64,000 nt of DNA from Takakia lepidozioides (GCA_030704615.1 CM060731.1:310001-374000); one strand, 5' to 3'; shown: positions 31,708-44,588, numbered from the stretch's first letter. Translations and numbers: made by a program. Notes: a model not told the origin generated them from the sequence alone.

Positions 31708-31986
31708 CTTTATTGACGTTAACTCGTGTCCACCTGTCGCTGCCCTTATGGATTGTGCAACCTGTGTGGCCTGTGTTGCCTGTGTTGGGTTGTGACAAGC
31801 TGTGGTAGGCTATGATATGTTGTAATAGACTGTGGTGGGCTGTGATGACTGTGTGAACACCTGTGGTCTCTGCTATGGCCATACACATTGGGCGTTATGT
31901 CAAGGGCTTCATGCTCCGCTGGTGCTACTGGTGGAGTCTGTGACTACATCTGTGTTTCAAGATGCAAGTCATGCTGCAATGGTCTA

Positions 31987-33420
31987 TCATGGATACCATT
32001 GTATCCCTTCAACTTGTTGGCATTGCTCTACCAAGCATCTCTTTGTTAATTGTTTGTAACATAGTTGTGTTGTTATCTTATGTATGACATAAGGTCCTTT
32101 CCATGGTGATTTAAGCTTAGAAGCTTTAATCTTTCCCTTCTTCTGCAACCACAGTACCAAATCACCCGTCTTAAAAGTCTTCAGTTTGCCTTCATCAAAC
32201 CGATCCTTCCTCGTCATCTGAATTCTAGCCATGTTATCTGTTGCATTAGCACGTACTTCTTCCACATGATATAGTTCATGTTTTCTTACTTTAATTGAAT
32301 CCTCCAATTCCATTCTCCTTCACCATTCAGTTCTCATAGATAATAAGAATTCCACTGGAAGTAAACCTTCCATGCCATAAACTAATTGGAATGGTGTATA
32401 CCATACTTGGTGGTGACCTTGTATGAAGTCCTGTATGACCACAAAGCTGTCAATAGCTTTGTATCCCAATCAATCCTGTTAGCATTGACTATCTTAGCCC
32501 AAGATAGTGCATAGTATTTTGTTAGTGGCCTCTGCCTCCCATTGCCCTGTGGGTAATAGGTTGTACTCTTCCTGTGCACAATCATGAACTCCTTAGTCAA
32601 CAGTTCAATGGTCTCATTAATGAAATGACTTCCCTGGTCACTGATAAATTCCAAGGGACAGCCAAATCTTGTGATAATGTTCTCATATAGAAATCTTGCC
32701 ATAGACTTAGCTGTGTTGGCCCTCAGAGCCTTAGCTTCCATCCATTTTGTGGTATAATCAGTGGCTGTGATTAGATACTTATTATGTGTATTCCTGGCTG
32801 GTGGATTGATTGGCCCAACAAAATCCAATCCCCATTTCTGGAATGGTGGTTCAGTAGGCATTGTAGGATGCAAAGCCATCTTCCCAGATCTTTGCAAAGG
32901 TCCTAACCTCTGGCACTCATCACAGCTCTTGCAATACTTGTGTACATCTTTAAGCAGAGTAGGCCACCAGTAACCTGCAAGTAATATTTTCATACTGGTA
33001 GTCTCTTCTCCAAAATGACCTCCAGCCAGTCCTTTATGAATTTCTTCCAAAACTTTATTAACTTCATGGTGGTACAAGCATCTTTTCATAACTCCATCAG
33101 GTCCTAGCTTATACAATCTTCCTCCTATCATAGTGTATGGTAATGCCTTGATAGCTATTCTCTTCCTCTGTTCCTTCCATAACTAGATGGGCACTATCCA
33201 TGAGTAAGATAGTATCTGATTGGCCACTACCAATCTAACCAATCATCTGCTCCCTACACTTTCACTGCAAATAAACCTGCATCAGGCAGTTGATCGTCTA
33301 CGCCTGTGGCGGGCTCTCTTGTTGAAAGGCAAGTGATCTGCCACAAGATGCAAACATCCAGGTTTGTAAACAACTTCGAATTCAAACTCATGTAGTATAA
33401 TCAACCATCTTGCGAGCCAA
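31987..33420 (-). pseudogene. Ty3/gypsy RNase H end and integrase (3' half of interrupted pol)
   Basis: At 33420 the minus strand resumes the RNase H tail (ARWLIILHEFEFEV, YKPG) exactly where the other half stops at 52236. It then gives integrase: an HHCC finger (HKGLAGGHFG ... CKSCDECQ), the first Asp in GLDFVG and the second in SDQGSHF. A frameshift in the GNG-AEATNK region removes the catalytic Glu. Another shift near 32390 and a TGA near 32325 follow. A C-terminal domain with WKGPYVI ends at 31987. The integrase is close to that at 17647-18045. Integrase would join the cDNA to the chromosome; this copy is inactive. Confidence 0.88.
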
Positions 33421-34531
33421 AAACAAAATCGATACGTGCCAGAAACCCCCAATGAAAGGAAGTGCAAACCTATTTATTGGCTTTAAATTATTTTAAATTC
33501 ATTACATTATGGAATGGCTTGTGTAGATGTCGAGGGGAGGCAAATGTTTCATTCGTCTGTTGTGTTCCGCACATGTGTCGCACACATGTTCAAGCATATG
33601 CGGGCAAAAGAGGAGCTTCAACCACATCCGTTCAATGGGTGCAATAGCCGTGCACGCATTGCAGGATTTTTTTTTTCGCAATGAACAAAAACCAGATGAC
33701 AACTGAACACCTCATTGGCCCATCGAAGAGTTTCGATTGATCTCATATTACACTGGGACCTATCAGAGGAGACATTGAACACACTGGCCAGTCTCAAAGC
33801 GAACGAAAATCATTTGGATGGGCAACCATCCGTTGGGCCCATTGAACAAATTTTGATTGATCTCATATTACTCTGGGGCCTCTTCCATGGCACATTTAAA
33901 ATACTGGCCAAGTCTCAAAGCGAACAAATCATCTCGATGGCCAACCATCCGTTGAGCCATCGAATGAATTTAGTCCGGGACCTGTGAGAGGGTGTCTCGA
34001 ACGTACTGGCAAAGTTTGGAAGCAAACAAAAATGATTTGGATGGGGAAAACCACCGTTCACTCGTTGAATGTATTCCGCTGGATCTGCTATTGCATTGGG
34101 ACCTGTTGGACTGTGTTTTGCGTTGCTCACGATTTTTTTTTTCATCCGTTTTTTAATGGGGCGTGTATGTGGTAGCCATATGTAATGTGCGTGCCAAATT
34201 TGGGAGCCAACATAATTCATTTGGACCCAAAACCACAGTTTCTTCCCTGTTTTGCACTCCAAATGATTTGTGTTCAACTCATGCACTCTTTCAAAGAGAG
34301 TTCTGCAATAGTGAGCGAAGAGAACACTTTTTTTTTGGGGCATTTTGGATTGGTCAAATTTTGGGGGGGAGTAGTGGTGGGATGCTGGAAGCCGCAGAAC
34401 AGAACAAATTGAGCCAAAAAAAAAATCGATACGTGCCAGAAACCCCCAATGAAAGGCAGTGCAAACCTATTTATTGGCTTTAAATTATTTAAATTCAATT
34501 ACATTATGGAATGCTTGGTGCTTCATTCGCG
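33421..34531 (-). repeat. Family A repeat, reverse copy 3 (left edge of the 18.8-kb insertion)
   Basis: One unit in reverse orientation. It starts at 33421 inside the RNase H reading frame, with 'aaaacaaaatcgatacgtgcc', and ends by a deletion-like junction at about 34531. It contains four subunits of about 115 bp (33720-34110) and the unit-specific segment. Confidence 0.85.
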
Positions 34532-35469
34532 TTGGTGGGGGTTTGAAGCGGCCCTAAGCGGTTCAGAAAACCAGTAGAGGGACGGGCTGCTTCTTCTTCG
34601 ACTTTGCTGGAGAAGGGCCGACCCCTGGGCGATTCTCCATGACCGAAGAACGCGAGTCGATCTCTGGGGCTTTGAACTTGCCTTCGAAGCCGCGTCTTTG
34701 AAACGCACGGGCTAGGCCCGGCAGGAATACCCGCGCTCGGGGATCGGGTGGGTGTACGTGCTGCAGCTAGCTCCTCGGACTCTTCCTGCGGATTTTCGGA
34801 TTCGGCGATCCCTCCGCACGTCCACCTGTCCTGTTAGGCATGCAACATGTTCTGCATTCAAGTCTCCTAGCATTCAGTCTAAGGAATTACAGAAGCAAAA
34901 TGGGGGGTTCGGGGTGCTCGATCAGCTGCACGCAGCCCGATCGCATGGAGCTCTCACTGGTGGCTGGGTTGCCTGAGTGGCCTGACTGCCTCGGAGATGG
35001 CAATCTCCTCCTGTGTAGACGCATATGCTTCCTCCCATTCGGCATGGCCGACGTCCCGAAGTATAATTTTCGGAGCTTGCCGAAGAGGTCTCCTGTATGG
35101 TGCACGAATCCCCCCCTCTCAGTTCGAGCATAAGAAGAACAGAGACAGGGAAAAGGGGCAAAGAGTGCAGATGGAAAGGGCGCGAGAGGGGTGACTGAGG
35201 AGACACGACAAAAGTAGATGAAACGGCGTGATGCACCACTTGGGTTCGAAAGGGTTGGACGAAAGTGTCTCCTCGTGGACTTTGCGTCATTACGAAATTC
35301 GAATCGTTCAGGGTACGCCTGCCGTCCGAAAAACAAACATCATTATCCAACGGTCAGGCCGCGCCGCCTCATGCCACTTCAGTCAAATAGAGTGCAGACA
35401 TGTGCCGCAATTCCGTTGCTCCACGTGTTCACATTTCAAGGCATTTCCGTCCCAGCGTCTGATGAGTTG
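34532..35469. other. No recognisable gene; flank of MULE array
   Basis: G+C-rich sequence with overlapping ORFs on both strands, none with a recognisable motif. It lies between family A and the MULE palindrome array and may include the left end of the MULE. I could not find a terminal inverted repeat. Confidence 0.4.
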
Positions 35470-36950
35470 GAGTGAAAATGCGAATGCGGCGCCGCATTTC
35501 CGTTAAGTACCATCACGAAGCTACACATCCGTACTTGTTGGAAGAAAATGCGGCACCGCATTTCCGTTCCATCTTCACATACCTTAGTTGTTGAACGGAA
35601 ATACGGTGCCGCATTTCCGTCCCACAGCTCCATGTATGAGATACAAAAGGGAAATGCGGCGCCGCATTTCCGTCAGGAATGTCGAAAGGTGCGATTCGGA
35701 CGGAAATGCGGCACAACATTTCAGTTCCCGTGGTTCATGATTTTCAATCTGAATCGAAATACGGTACCGCATTTCCGTTCCCCCTTCACATACCTTAGTT
35801 GATGAACGGAAATGCCGTTCCACATTTCCGTTCGGAAAGTATTGCTCACCTGAACAGAAATGCGGTGCCGCATTTCCTGTCTGGAAAGTTTGAAGGTCTC
35901 ACATGGATGAAATGCGGCACCATTTTCCGTCCCACAGCTCCAGGCCTCGTATACAAAACGGAAATGCGGCGCCGCATTTCCGTTCGAGAATGTCGGAAGG
36001 TGCGACTCGGACGGAAATGCGGAGCCGCATTTCTGTTCCCGTTGTTCACGATTTTCAGTCAGAACGGAAATGCGGTACCGCATTTCCGTTCTGTAGAGTA
36101 TTAAGGTCTGACCCTGGCGGAAATGCGGTGCCGCATTTTCGTTCCACAGCTCCATGCCTCACATACAAAACGGTAATGCGGCGCCGCATTTCCGTTTTGG
36201 AATGTCGGAAGGTGCGACTCCGACGGAAATGCGGTACCGCATTTCAGTTCCGATGTTTCACGATTTTTCATCAGAACGGAATGCGGTGCCGCATTTGCGT
36301 TCTGGAATGTTGGGAGGTGCGACTCGGATGGAAATGCGCTGCCGCATTTCAGTTCCGATGGTTCACGATTTTCAGTCAGAACAGAAATGCGGCACCGCAT
36401 TTCCGTTCTGGATAGTATGAATGTCTCAACCGGTCGGAATTGCGCTGTCTCAAGCGGTCGGAATTGCCATGCATCAAATACAAAATGGAAATGCGGCGCC
36501 GCATTTCCGTTCTGGAATGTCGGAAAGTGCGACTCGGACGGAAATGCGGTGCCGCATTTCTGTTCCCGTTGTTCATAAATTCTCAATCAGAACGGAAATG
36601 CGGTACCGTTCCGTTCCACCTTCACATACCGTGCTTGCTGGATGGAAATGCGTTACCGCATTTCCGTTCTGGAGAGTGTTAAGGTCTCACCCGGGCGGAT
36701 ATGCGGTGCCGCATTTCCGTTCTGGAATGTCGGAAAGTGCGACTCGGACGGAAATGCGGTGCCGCATTTATGTTCCCTTTGTTCATGATTCTCAATCAGA
36801 ACGGAAATGCGGTACCGCATTTCCGTTCCACCTTCACATACCGTGCTTGCTGGATGGAAATGTGTTACCGCATTTCCGTTCTGGAGAGTATAAAGGTTTC
36901 CCCCGGACGGAAACTCGGTGCCGCATTTCCGGTGCATGACCAAGATGCAA
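35470..36950 (+). repeat. MULE palindrome array (AAATGCGGCGCCGCATTT)
   Basis: About 27 copies of a 22-24 bp palindrome with arms GGAAATGCGG / CCGCATTTCC and a variable centre (CGCC, TACC, TGCC or CACC), at a regular period of about 53 bp. Between them lie about 30-bp spacers of a few recurring types ('gttcacgattttcagtc', 'ctggaatgtcggaaggtgcgactcgg', 'caccttcacatacc'). The array stops about 360 bp before the MULE reading frame. Single related palindromes occur downstream at 41203-41223, with a half site near 41675. ORFs across the array on both strands are by-products. Confidence 0.9.
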
Positions 36951-37312
36951 TACGGAAAAAAAACCTAAAAAATCGAACACTCGGGATCTGGAACAATGGT
37001 TGCATTGTTCCGAAACAACACAATTGCGGCCAGTCTTGATGAGCACAACTTGGTTGTCTGACAGTTTTAACTAACAGTACTGGCACTTGTCAGTGCGAAC
37101 GTTCCTGTCTGCACCGAGAATACTGCTGGATCCACCCTCAGGAGAAACTGTCAGGAGATGTTATTTCGTCGCCGAATCGGCCATCATTGTCATACTTACT
37201 GGCTATGGAATCACACCTCCCACCTTCATGCATGTAGCTTGAAACAATACTTTCCACTTCAATGTGCGACTTCCAATCGTCGATGATGGACTCCGCATGG
37301 TGCCTGTGAGCC

Positions 37313-40300
37313 TTGGTCTGTCGCTATACTGAACCTCGCACTTGCCAACTCGTGCGGTGTTCGATGGCTCCAAATTCCTACGCTATAGTTTGCTGTCCTC
37401 CGCAACTTGGGAGAGCCTGGATCCCAAACGAGGGAGGACTTTGCAGAGTGACTGAAACTTACCTTTGTTCCAAATTCAAGCTCAAACCGGGCACAGTTTA
37501 TTTGGAAGAAGAAAGGAAGGATGTTCCTGGACAGGTTGACGAGACCATTGTCGTGCTAGGTAACGACGGAGGTTGCGGAATCGCCGAAGGCACGTACCCC
37601 CATCAGACCACCATCCTGTACCGAGCTGTGGGAATGCCCATTCCCTTTCCGAATCAGTCGCTGCCCACACCATCACAAGGAGTCCGGCGGAAACGACAGG
37701 CGGCCACTGCCAACAGAGAGGTATGCAATGATCATTCCCGACCTGGACCGTCAAGACCCTCCATAGCTTCTTGTGTGGACGTATTCGACATTTCCGACGA
37801 GGAAGATGATTGCATTGAGGTACCCATGTCCTCCACACGGTCGTTCAAATCCGGCATGGACGTCTCTGTAGGTGCTACGCATGTGCCCTCGAGCATAACT
37901 CCAACCCGGTCCATTGTGCAGCTCCTACGACAACATCACCTCGATGGTTCTCGCTCCGAGCTGGCTGCTCTCGACTATGCCAAATTCCCAGTCAGAAAGG
38001 TAACGTTTCTGCCTCCCGAAGTCGATGGCAATGTCATCTTCGAGTTTCCACCTGTTTCTTTGTCAAACAAAAGCCTCCGGGATGTTAACAGACATGGATC
38101 GAAAGCATGACAGACACCCCTTGTGTGTGACGAAGACCAGTAGCACAAAAATTGCCTGATGGTGTTCGTATACGATATGTCCTCTGTGCGGGGAAGGTGA
38201 GGTGCCTCAATCCCACCTGCTTCCACTTTCTCTCCAAAGGAGGGCGGAGAAACGAGACGGATTGGACTGGCACAACACATCATCCATTCATTGTCTCCAG
38301 CCAAGCTCCTGCGGGTTCTTTCAAGTGTGCACATTGCAAAGAACCCCCGACGTGCATGTCCATGTGCAGAGCCAAACAATATTACGTAATCCATTTGCTC
38401 CCGGACTTGACTAGAGCTTGCATACACGTTGGGGTCCACTGCCACCCCTTGGCGAGAGGCAACATGCGTGAGGCTGTGCAGGAAGCACACGACATCATAA
38501 AAGAGGAGGTGAAATTGAGCCCGGAGCCAGACCAAAGCAGATTCAGCTGAAGGTAGCCACAAAGATTGCTCTTGGCAAAATCATGTCTGAAGATGGTTCC
38601 GACCGAGAGCCCTTGACGAAGACGAGATGCGTGACCTTGGAGTCCGTCTCGCACGTTTGTAGTCCGAATGTGCGGAATCACATCGTATCTTGCAAGCAGG
38701 AGTTCGGCAGGGGGTCGGACATGTATTCAATCCTGGAGGTGAAACGAATGACTGGATATGACTACATCCAAGGTAGCAGGTTTCCAGGGCAAGGCAGCGA
38801 ATCCGATCGTTGTTACATTTTCAAAATGTCGACGTGTGGGCCTGGGAGTGGAGTCGACTTGGTCACTCGCATGACAACTGGAAAACTTGTCGAATGCTTG
38901 GGTGATGTTTGATCACATCAAGCGAATTACAAACCATCAGTGGGTGACTATGGGTGCGCATGTTTATGACTATCACTCCAAGAGGCTCATGACGATTGCA
39001 ATCTGCGAGATGAAAGGGGAGGACACACAGTCCGAGATGCATCTGTGGGAGGGCATAAACGAGCAGATGGCAAGGGCGGGATTGCCAGAGCCCAATTTCA
39101 GGGGATTCATGGCAGACAACGCTCAGGCCAACTGGGCAGCGGTGCGGCGTGTGTACGGTGAGGACCCCAATGTTCCAATGGAGGGGAAAGAGAGATCCTG
39201 TGGATTCCGTTGGATGCAGAGTCTATCCCACTACACTACCAAATTGTTGCTAGCTCATTCCAGGCTGAACACCGTGTCATTTGTACGGCGTGGAGGATGC
39301 ACCCACATTTGATGACGCGGAGGTTAAGTTTGCTATCATCGAGGCTTGGTGGAACACGTCAGGTGCAGTGGGAGACAACCAATCTGGGAGCATTGCACAG
39401 CTGGTTGGGGTGGTGGCATTTTCGGTATCGACAGTTCGGACAGTACATGCGGGAGGTAGGCTGCTGTCATTTTCGTTCATTTGTCTTTCTGTTACGGACA
39501 TTTCGATTGGTCCCTCACCATTGTTTGTGTCCTTCTAGGAGCGGTGCTTGGATTCCAACACGGACATGCCGAACACGAATATGGCAGAATCGGTCCACTC
39601 CTCCTGGCGAGCGTCTTCTGCCGCACGTCTGGTGGACGTAGTGACGGCCACAACGGAGGACATCGACAGAGCAATCATGCAGCAAGCCACGTACTAACAA
39701 GTTCCTGAGCGGCAAACAATGGGGCTTTGGGCGGCCGGACAGGGAGGAATTGTTGGTACGAACAGCTTCGAGGTCCAAGAATCCACTGAAATGGGCGACA
39801 GCATTGTGAGAGAAGATCAAAGGGACGCCTCTGCACCGCAGAGGTGAACACCTAGAGGGGGACGTGCCTGTGAGGCGGAGGATTGAAGAGGAACCCGGGT
39901 GCGAAGAGGATTCCTGGAGATCCGATAGGAACATTCGGACAGCACCTCGAGGTCCCGTCATGTTGCCGCACAATGTGTCTTCCAGCAGTGGAAGCCCAAG
40001 AAATTCCAGATCGCCGTCGCCTTCAACCGGGGATTTCGTGCGAGAAATTCCCACCGCTCCCTTGCCCCAGATTCCGCCCGCTGTTATGCAATATGGCCAA
40101 GCCATTGTGGAGACGACTGTAGTGGAGAATTGCTCGCACAAAGCCGTCGTTTCGAGGAACGTGTTCCGCAATTCGTGTGGATACACGGCAACGTTGTTTA
40201 GAGATGATAAGGAGGAATCCAGATGGGGCTGTCCCTGCTCCTACTTTTACAGGAAGATTTGTCCATGCAAAGTTTGCGGAGGCGACAACCACCCAGTTCT

Positions 40301-40951
40301 GGTTCTGCAGGCACGACATTATGACTTGCGTGTATGGAAAGCCCAAGTACGGCATACAAACAATGCCAGAGGCTCCCCCGGTGTGGCCGGTGGAACCAGG
40401 CTGCGATCTGAGTCAGGTTGAGGCCGACGCCCTTACCGCCGCAGGATTTCGGATGGTGCAGCGCACTGACGTCCCCAGACAACCATTTCCGCTTCCACAG
40501 CCTCCACCACCGACCCCTGTGAGAGCAAGAACAATGGGACACGACAGCTCTAAGCATCCTACACACCGTTGGGGGAAACCGAAGAGGCGGCGACCCCTCA
40601 AAAGTGAACGAGACAAGGATGGGGAATGCACTTCGGATGAACTGTACAATCCAGAGCTCGACAGAAGTGCCCCCACCAGGATTCGAGCGTGTGTATCAGA
40701 TGGCCACGGCAGGCTCAGCTGTTCGCAATGAGGTGTACACCATCACCATTTCAGAATTACCCACCTGCAATTGCACCGACTTCCAGATCATGGCGAACAA
40801 GGGGGCATCATACTGCCCTTGCAAGCATTTGTACTACGTGTACCTAAAGAGACTCCGTTGTAATTCCACAACTCATCACTTCATACATGCACCAGGGTTG
40901 AGCCCCCAGGAGGTTCACACTCTTCTGAATATGGATCCAGGGGACCAGTGA
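37313..40951 (+). pseudogene. MULE transposase with SWIM finger, multiply frameshifted
   Basis: Parts in order: an N-terminal domain with KVTFLPPEVDGNVIFEFPP (to 38110), then a Cys/His cluster of FLYWCH/WRKY-GCM style ending TRACIHVGVHCHP (38152-38470). A linker follows (38583-38870), then a DDE core with HVYDYHSKRL, GFMADNAQANW and a downstream QAEH/WWNTSG block (38890-39455). An 83-bp intron (GTAGGC at 39456, TTCTAG to 39538) leads to MPNTNMAESVHSSW. A C-terminal SWIM finger reads CNCTDF ... CPCKHLYYVY (about 40770-40840). At least five frame changes break it. The palindrome array lies just upstream, suggesting the element spans roughly 35.4-41.7 kb. The SWIM finger and catalytic motifs make the MULE call firm; activity is excluded for this copy. 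Confidence 0.85.
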
Positions 40952-41198
40952 GCTTGGCTTGCGGTCCCGATACAATGGTACGCCCATCCTTTTCGGATAG
41001 TAGAACTGTACTGCTGCCAGTACCTTAGACTCTGGCCACAGAAAGGTCCGACATATGTCTTGCCTACCAGTAACTTGTTTTGCTCGAACTAAGATATTAC
41101 TATATCATTCACTTGTTTCCACGTGCATGTATTTTTGTATGTTGGAGGGTTCATGTTTTTCTGCTTTCCGAAAACTTGCTTTCCTCATTCGACCTCCG

Positions 41199-41226
41199 AC
41201 AAGGAAATGCGGCGCCGCATTTCCAA
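41199..41226 (+). repeat. Distal MULE palindrome
   Basis: A single perfect copy of the palindrome found in the array at 35.5-37 kb lies about 250 bp after the SWIM exon. A degenerate one (TACGGCACC..TTATTTCC) is near 41305. It marks the downstream subterminal region of the MULE. Confidence 0.7.
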
Positions 41227-41304
41227 GTATCGTCGTAGGTACTGGTAGAGGCGGCCTTCGCCAACACCAAACCGCTCCGAAATTTTGCACGTGCGAACCC
41301 TAAT

Positions 41305-42549
41305 ACGGCACCTTATTTCCCAGTTCAGTTGCAAACCTTTCCCGCCGAATACCCGAAGAAGACAGAATTGTGAAGTACTGCAGACTCTATTGGTGCAGAC
41401 TCCATTGGTTCAATCGCGGCAAAAGGGTCAGCTTCATTCCAATGTTAAGGCATGTAAAACCGCGGAATACTCTATACAGGCCAGTATGCGACGTCCTTTT
41501 GCAGTGGTATACTGGATTTCCCGTTGCACGGTCACTTATTTCCATGAGCGGATCTAAAAAACCATGAGCGGACTTGTTACTGACGACATATCTTCGCCGC
41601 ATTACATGATCTGGAACGTCCAAAAACGGCAAGGTCAAATAAAAAACTATTATTTTAATACTTGTTTAATCTGCCGCATTTCCAAATTTGGAGGAGTCCG
41701 CTCATGAAATCCGCGTATCTTAGACTTCGGCTCACCGCTCATGCGGCTCATGCGGCTCATGGCTCATGGCTCATGGTTTCTGCTCATGAAATAGTAAACC
41801 TCGGCAGCATTCTTCCAAACAGATCTAGGTGGTGGGAAACAGCGGCAAACGGCATCGTGTCCGCCCTTGGTTCTTCTCTTGCAACGCTTCATCTCGCGCC
41901 CAGCTGACTTCCTCGTCGTCCCCTCCCTCAATTGCAGGTTGTTCTTCGGTGGATGAGAATCAAATGCTTTCCGGCGGTATTGTTAACGGCAGATTGGACA
42001 CGTGTCGGCCATGCATGTGGACTGTGCATGTGGCGGTGAGGACGTTTCCAGCGATCATCTTGGCGCGGATGGACCGCCGGTGAACCTCCCGCAGCGCCAT
42101 TTTTTTCCTTCTTCTCCTTCTCCTCACTGCAACCCTGGATTCTGCCGAGACGGTCACGCCATCCCGTGGGAGAAGAAGGCGCCTCCGGGTCGACCTCTCA
42201 TCCGCAAATTTGATTCTGGGGTACCCACTTTTGGGGTGTTTCGGAGGACTGTGCAATGGGTACAGTTGTACAACTGTTCAGTTGCCATTAAACATTGAAT
42301 GGAAATGGGCACCTCGTCTGCCCTCTCTGACACAAGAGTCAATTGGCAGCTATGTCATTGAAAATTTTGGTTGGGGGTTTGGATGTCCAGGACAGTGGTG
42401 GGGCAGATGTGGAAAAATAGTTGGCTTCTTTCTTTGGTGTGGCATTTGGGCTAACATCCTCCACTCCGCATTTGGGCACTCTTTGACCATACATTGGTTC
42501 GCATGTCCACACATTTTTTTGATGTGTCAATCCGCATTTAAAGACCTAT
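41305..42549. other. No recognisable gene
   Basis: Mixed-composition DNA with a small CTCATG/GCTCATG-rich patch (41735-41790). A half palindrome near 41675 (CCGCATTTCC) may mark the right end of the first MULE. The remaining ORFs overlap on both strands and show no motif. Confidence 0.4.
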
Positions 42550-42599
42550 ATGCGAAAGCGACAGCTACAATTGTGTGTAAGGACATCTTACATACAGCC

Positions 42600-43860
42600 C
42601 AGAAACTCCACTTCAGTACAGCCTGCACTCAGAAGCAACATTGGACTTTGGACTGTGCGCTTTGAAGCAACATTAACAGATGGCCTCCCAGGCCATGGGC
42701 TCCCTGGACACAGCGAGGACCATCCGGTGCCATTTTCGTACGAGGTGGATGATGATGGTTTTGCAGTGGTGCATGAACACGTGCTCGCGAAGCAGTTTTG
42801 GTTGGAAACTGGCACTCTATTCCTCGAGAGGGAAGTGTACGATGCCAATGGAAATTTGCTCAAGTACACCTTCCAGAAACCTTCGCAGACTGCACAAACC
42901 ACACAATGGAGAGTGCCTCCAAGCAGATACAGGGTGCTGAGTGCTCCTTGACGACAGTCTGCAGGATCGTTCCTTCGTTAACGTTACTAGACTCTTGGAA
43001 CGGCAACATCAATGGCCCGGGAGAAAACACCCGTGGTTGTTAAGAAGGAGTCTAGTAACGTTAACACAGTCTTGGAGCTTTCGGACTCCTCCTCCGAGGA
43101 CGCTTGTGAAATACCGCCAGTGGATCAGCCATGTCCAGTTCAGGAAGCAGATGTAGAAGAGATCACCAATGTCATTCCCAAACTGAAAGCCATGGGTGGG
43201 ATGGCAGGATTCAAGAGTGAGTTGAGGGGGATTGACTGGAGCACTTTCAATGTTCAGCGTGTGACATTCTTGCCAGAATCATTTGGTGGTAATATTGTTT
43301 TTGAGTTGCCTCCTCCGGGTCGAGTGGGGGGCATTTCCAATCTCATGGAAGGAATGGACAAAAATCACGATGGACACCCTTGGTGCCGCACAAAAACCTC
43401 CAATATTCACAACCATGACAACCTCATATTCAAGAGAACAGTCTGTAATGGGCACCTGAAATGCGAGAACACGAAGTGCAGACACTTCGCACTGTCAGGT
43501 CTGCAAAACCAAAGCGAATGGGATGGTGTCACTGAGAATCCATTCAAGCCTGGGGTGACACCACCATACAGTAACACTTTTGTGTGCAAGTTCTGTAGGC
43601 TACCACCTTGCTGCCTTGCATTGTGTGGCGCCAGGGCCCAGAATGTACTATGTGGTGCATCGATTCAAAACCCTGACTAGAGCCTGTGTCCATTTCGGTT
43701 TTCACAACCACCCTGTGTACCTGTCTGCCTTTGCCTCCGACTTGCGCAGGAGATCGGCACTGAGGGAATTGACAAACTCTTGCACCCCCTGCTTCCCAAC
43801 ATCCTTCACTCGGAAGAGCATGTGGGACAAGTTGGTGGCAATGAAGGCATTCTCAGTCAC
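42600..43860 (+). pseudogene. Second MULE, N-terminal half only
   Basis: Related to 37340-38500 throughout. Segment 42690-42951 matches its first part, ending before an intron-like or shifted stretch. The ATG at 43012 then opens an acidic Ser-rich region, followed by RVTFLPESFGGNIVFELPP, then HPWCRTKTS and the Cys/His cluster (CNGHLKC ... CKFCRLPPCCLALC). A frameshift near 43630 leads to TRACVHFGFHNHPV. Reading fades by about 43860. There is no DDE core or SWIM finger. It preserves parts that are frameshifted in the first MULE and so confirms the frame order there. Confidence 0.75.
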
Positions 43861-43990
43861 CCTGCAATGCCACATTTCCAATAAACGAGATGATTGCCAA
43901 TGAAATGAGAATTTCTAATAAATGAGACAATTGGCAATGAAATGAGTGTTTGAAATAGAAAGTTCCCGTGCAAGGAGCATTTTAACTTAC

Positions 43991-44345
43991 GAGTTGATGT
44001 CTGCCATAGCAACTTTGAGAAGACTGCAATCCTTTGGCCCCGCATTCTTGAGCACAACACACTCGACGGCGTAATGCCAATCTAGTTTGTTGGGGTGTGC
44101 TTGGGCTATGTGCTCCATCCATGCAAGGAGCCGATGGTTGCCGTCCCACACGTAGAACATTTTTCCTGACAAATGCTGGAAAAGAGGATCATTACCAATC
44201 AATTTCTCGAACTCCTCATTTCGCGTTTGCCAATGGGGGCCATATTTGGCGAGTTCCTCGGAAGTATGTACACGAGAAGCTCCGTGGTCGTTCTCAATCG
44301 AGACATAAAAGGAGGGGTCCTGGTGCAATCCCCGCACCGTCGTCC
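43991..44345 (-). pseudogene. ParB/sulfiredoxin-like exon, second copy
   Basis: A minus-strand exon with FYVSIENDHG, a charged helical segment, then FYVWDGNHRLLAWM and a C-terminal block ending AMADIN before a GTAAGT donor at 43990. It aligns through its whole length with exon 2 of the gene at 55503-61351, which has FYVWDGNHRLLAWM and TAMHDVN and the same donor position. The DGNHR motif is typical of ParB/sulfiredoxin-fold domains. The 5' part joins retrotransposon DNA at about 44345, and no partner exons were found downstream. It is therefore an orphan fragment. Confidence 0.65.
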
Positions 44346-44588
44346 TCTCCTGACCTGTACAAAAGCCTCTACCCAGGCTTGTCGCACACGACAATCAGCA
44401 ACCCGTTGCAAATCCTTGCTCGAGCCCCACAATGGAGTGTGAGCAACCATGGCAGGCAACTCCGCCATACCATACATGTCATCCTGCTCTCCCGGAGGTG
44501 ACACATCCTTTGAATGAGTGTTGCCATCCAACAACTCTCCAGGCCAAGTCACTGCAGCTGTGAATGATGCCAGTGTTGGCATCTTGCC

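Noticed and set aside
35548-36943. Many overlapping ORFs rich in RRISV/APHFR on both strands
   Set aside because: They arise from reading the palindrome array; the same peptide appears on both strands, as expected from palindromic DNA.
35470-36950. CRISPR-like array (short repeats at constant spacing)
   Set aside because: The repeats are palindromes with variable centres, the spacers belong to a few recurring types, and the surroundings are eukaryotic transposons with no cas genes.
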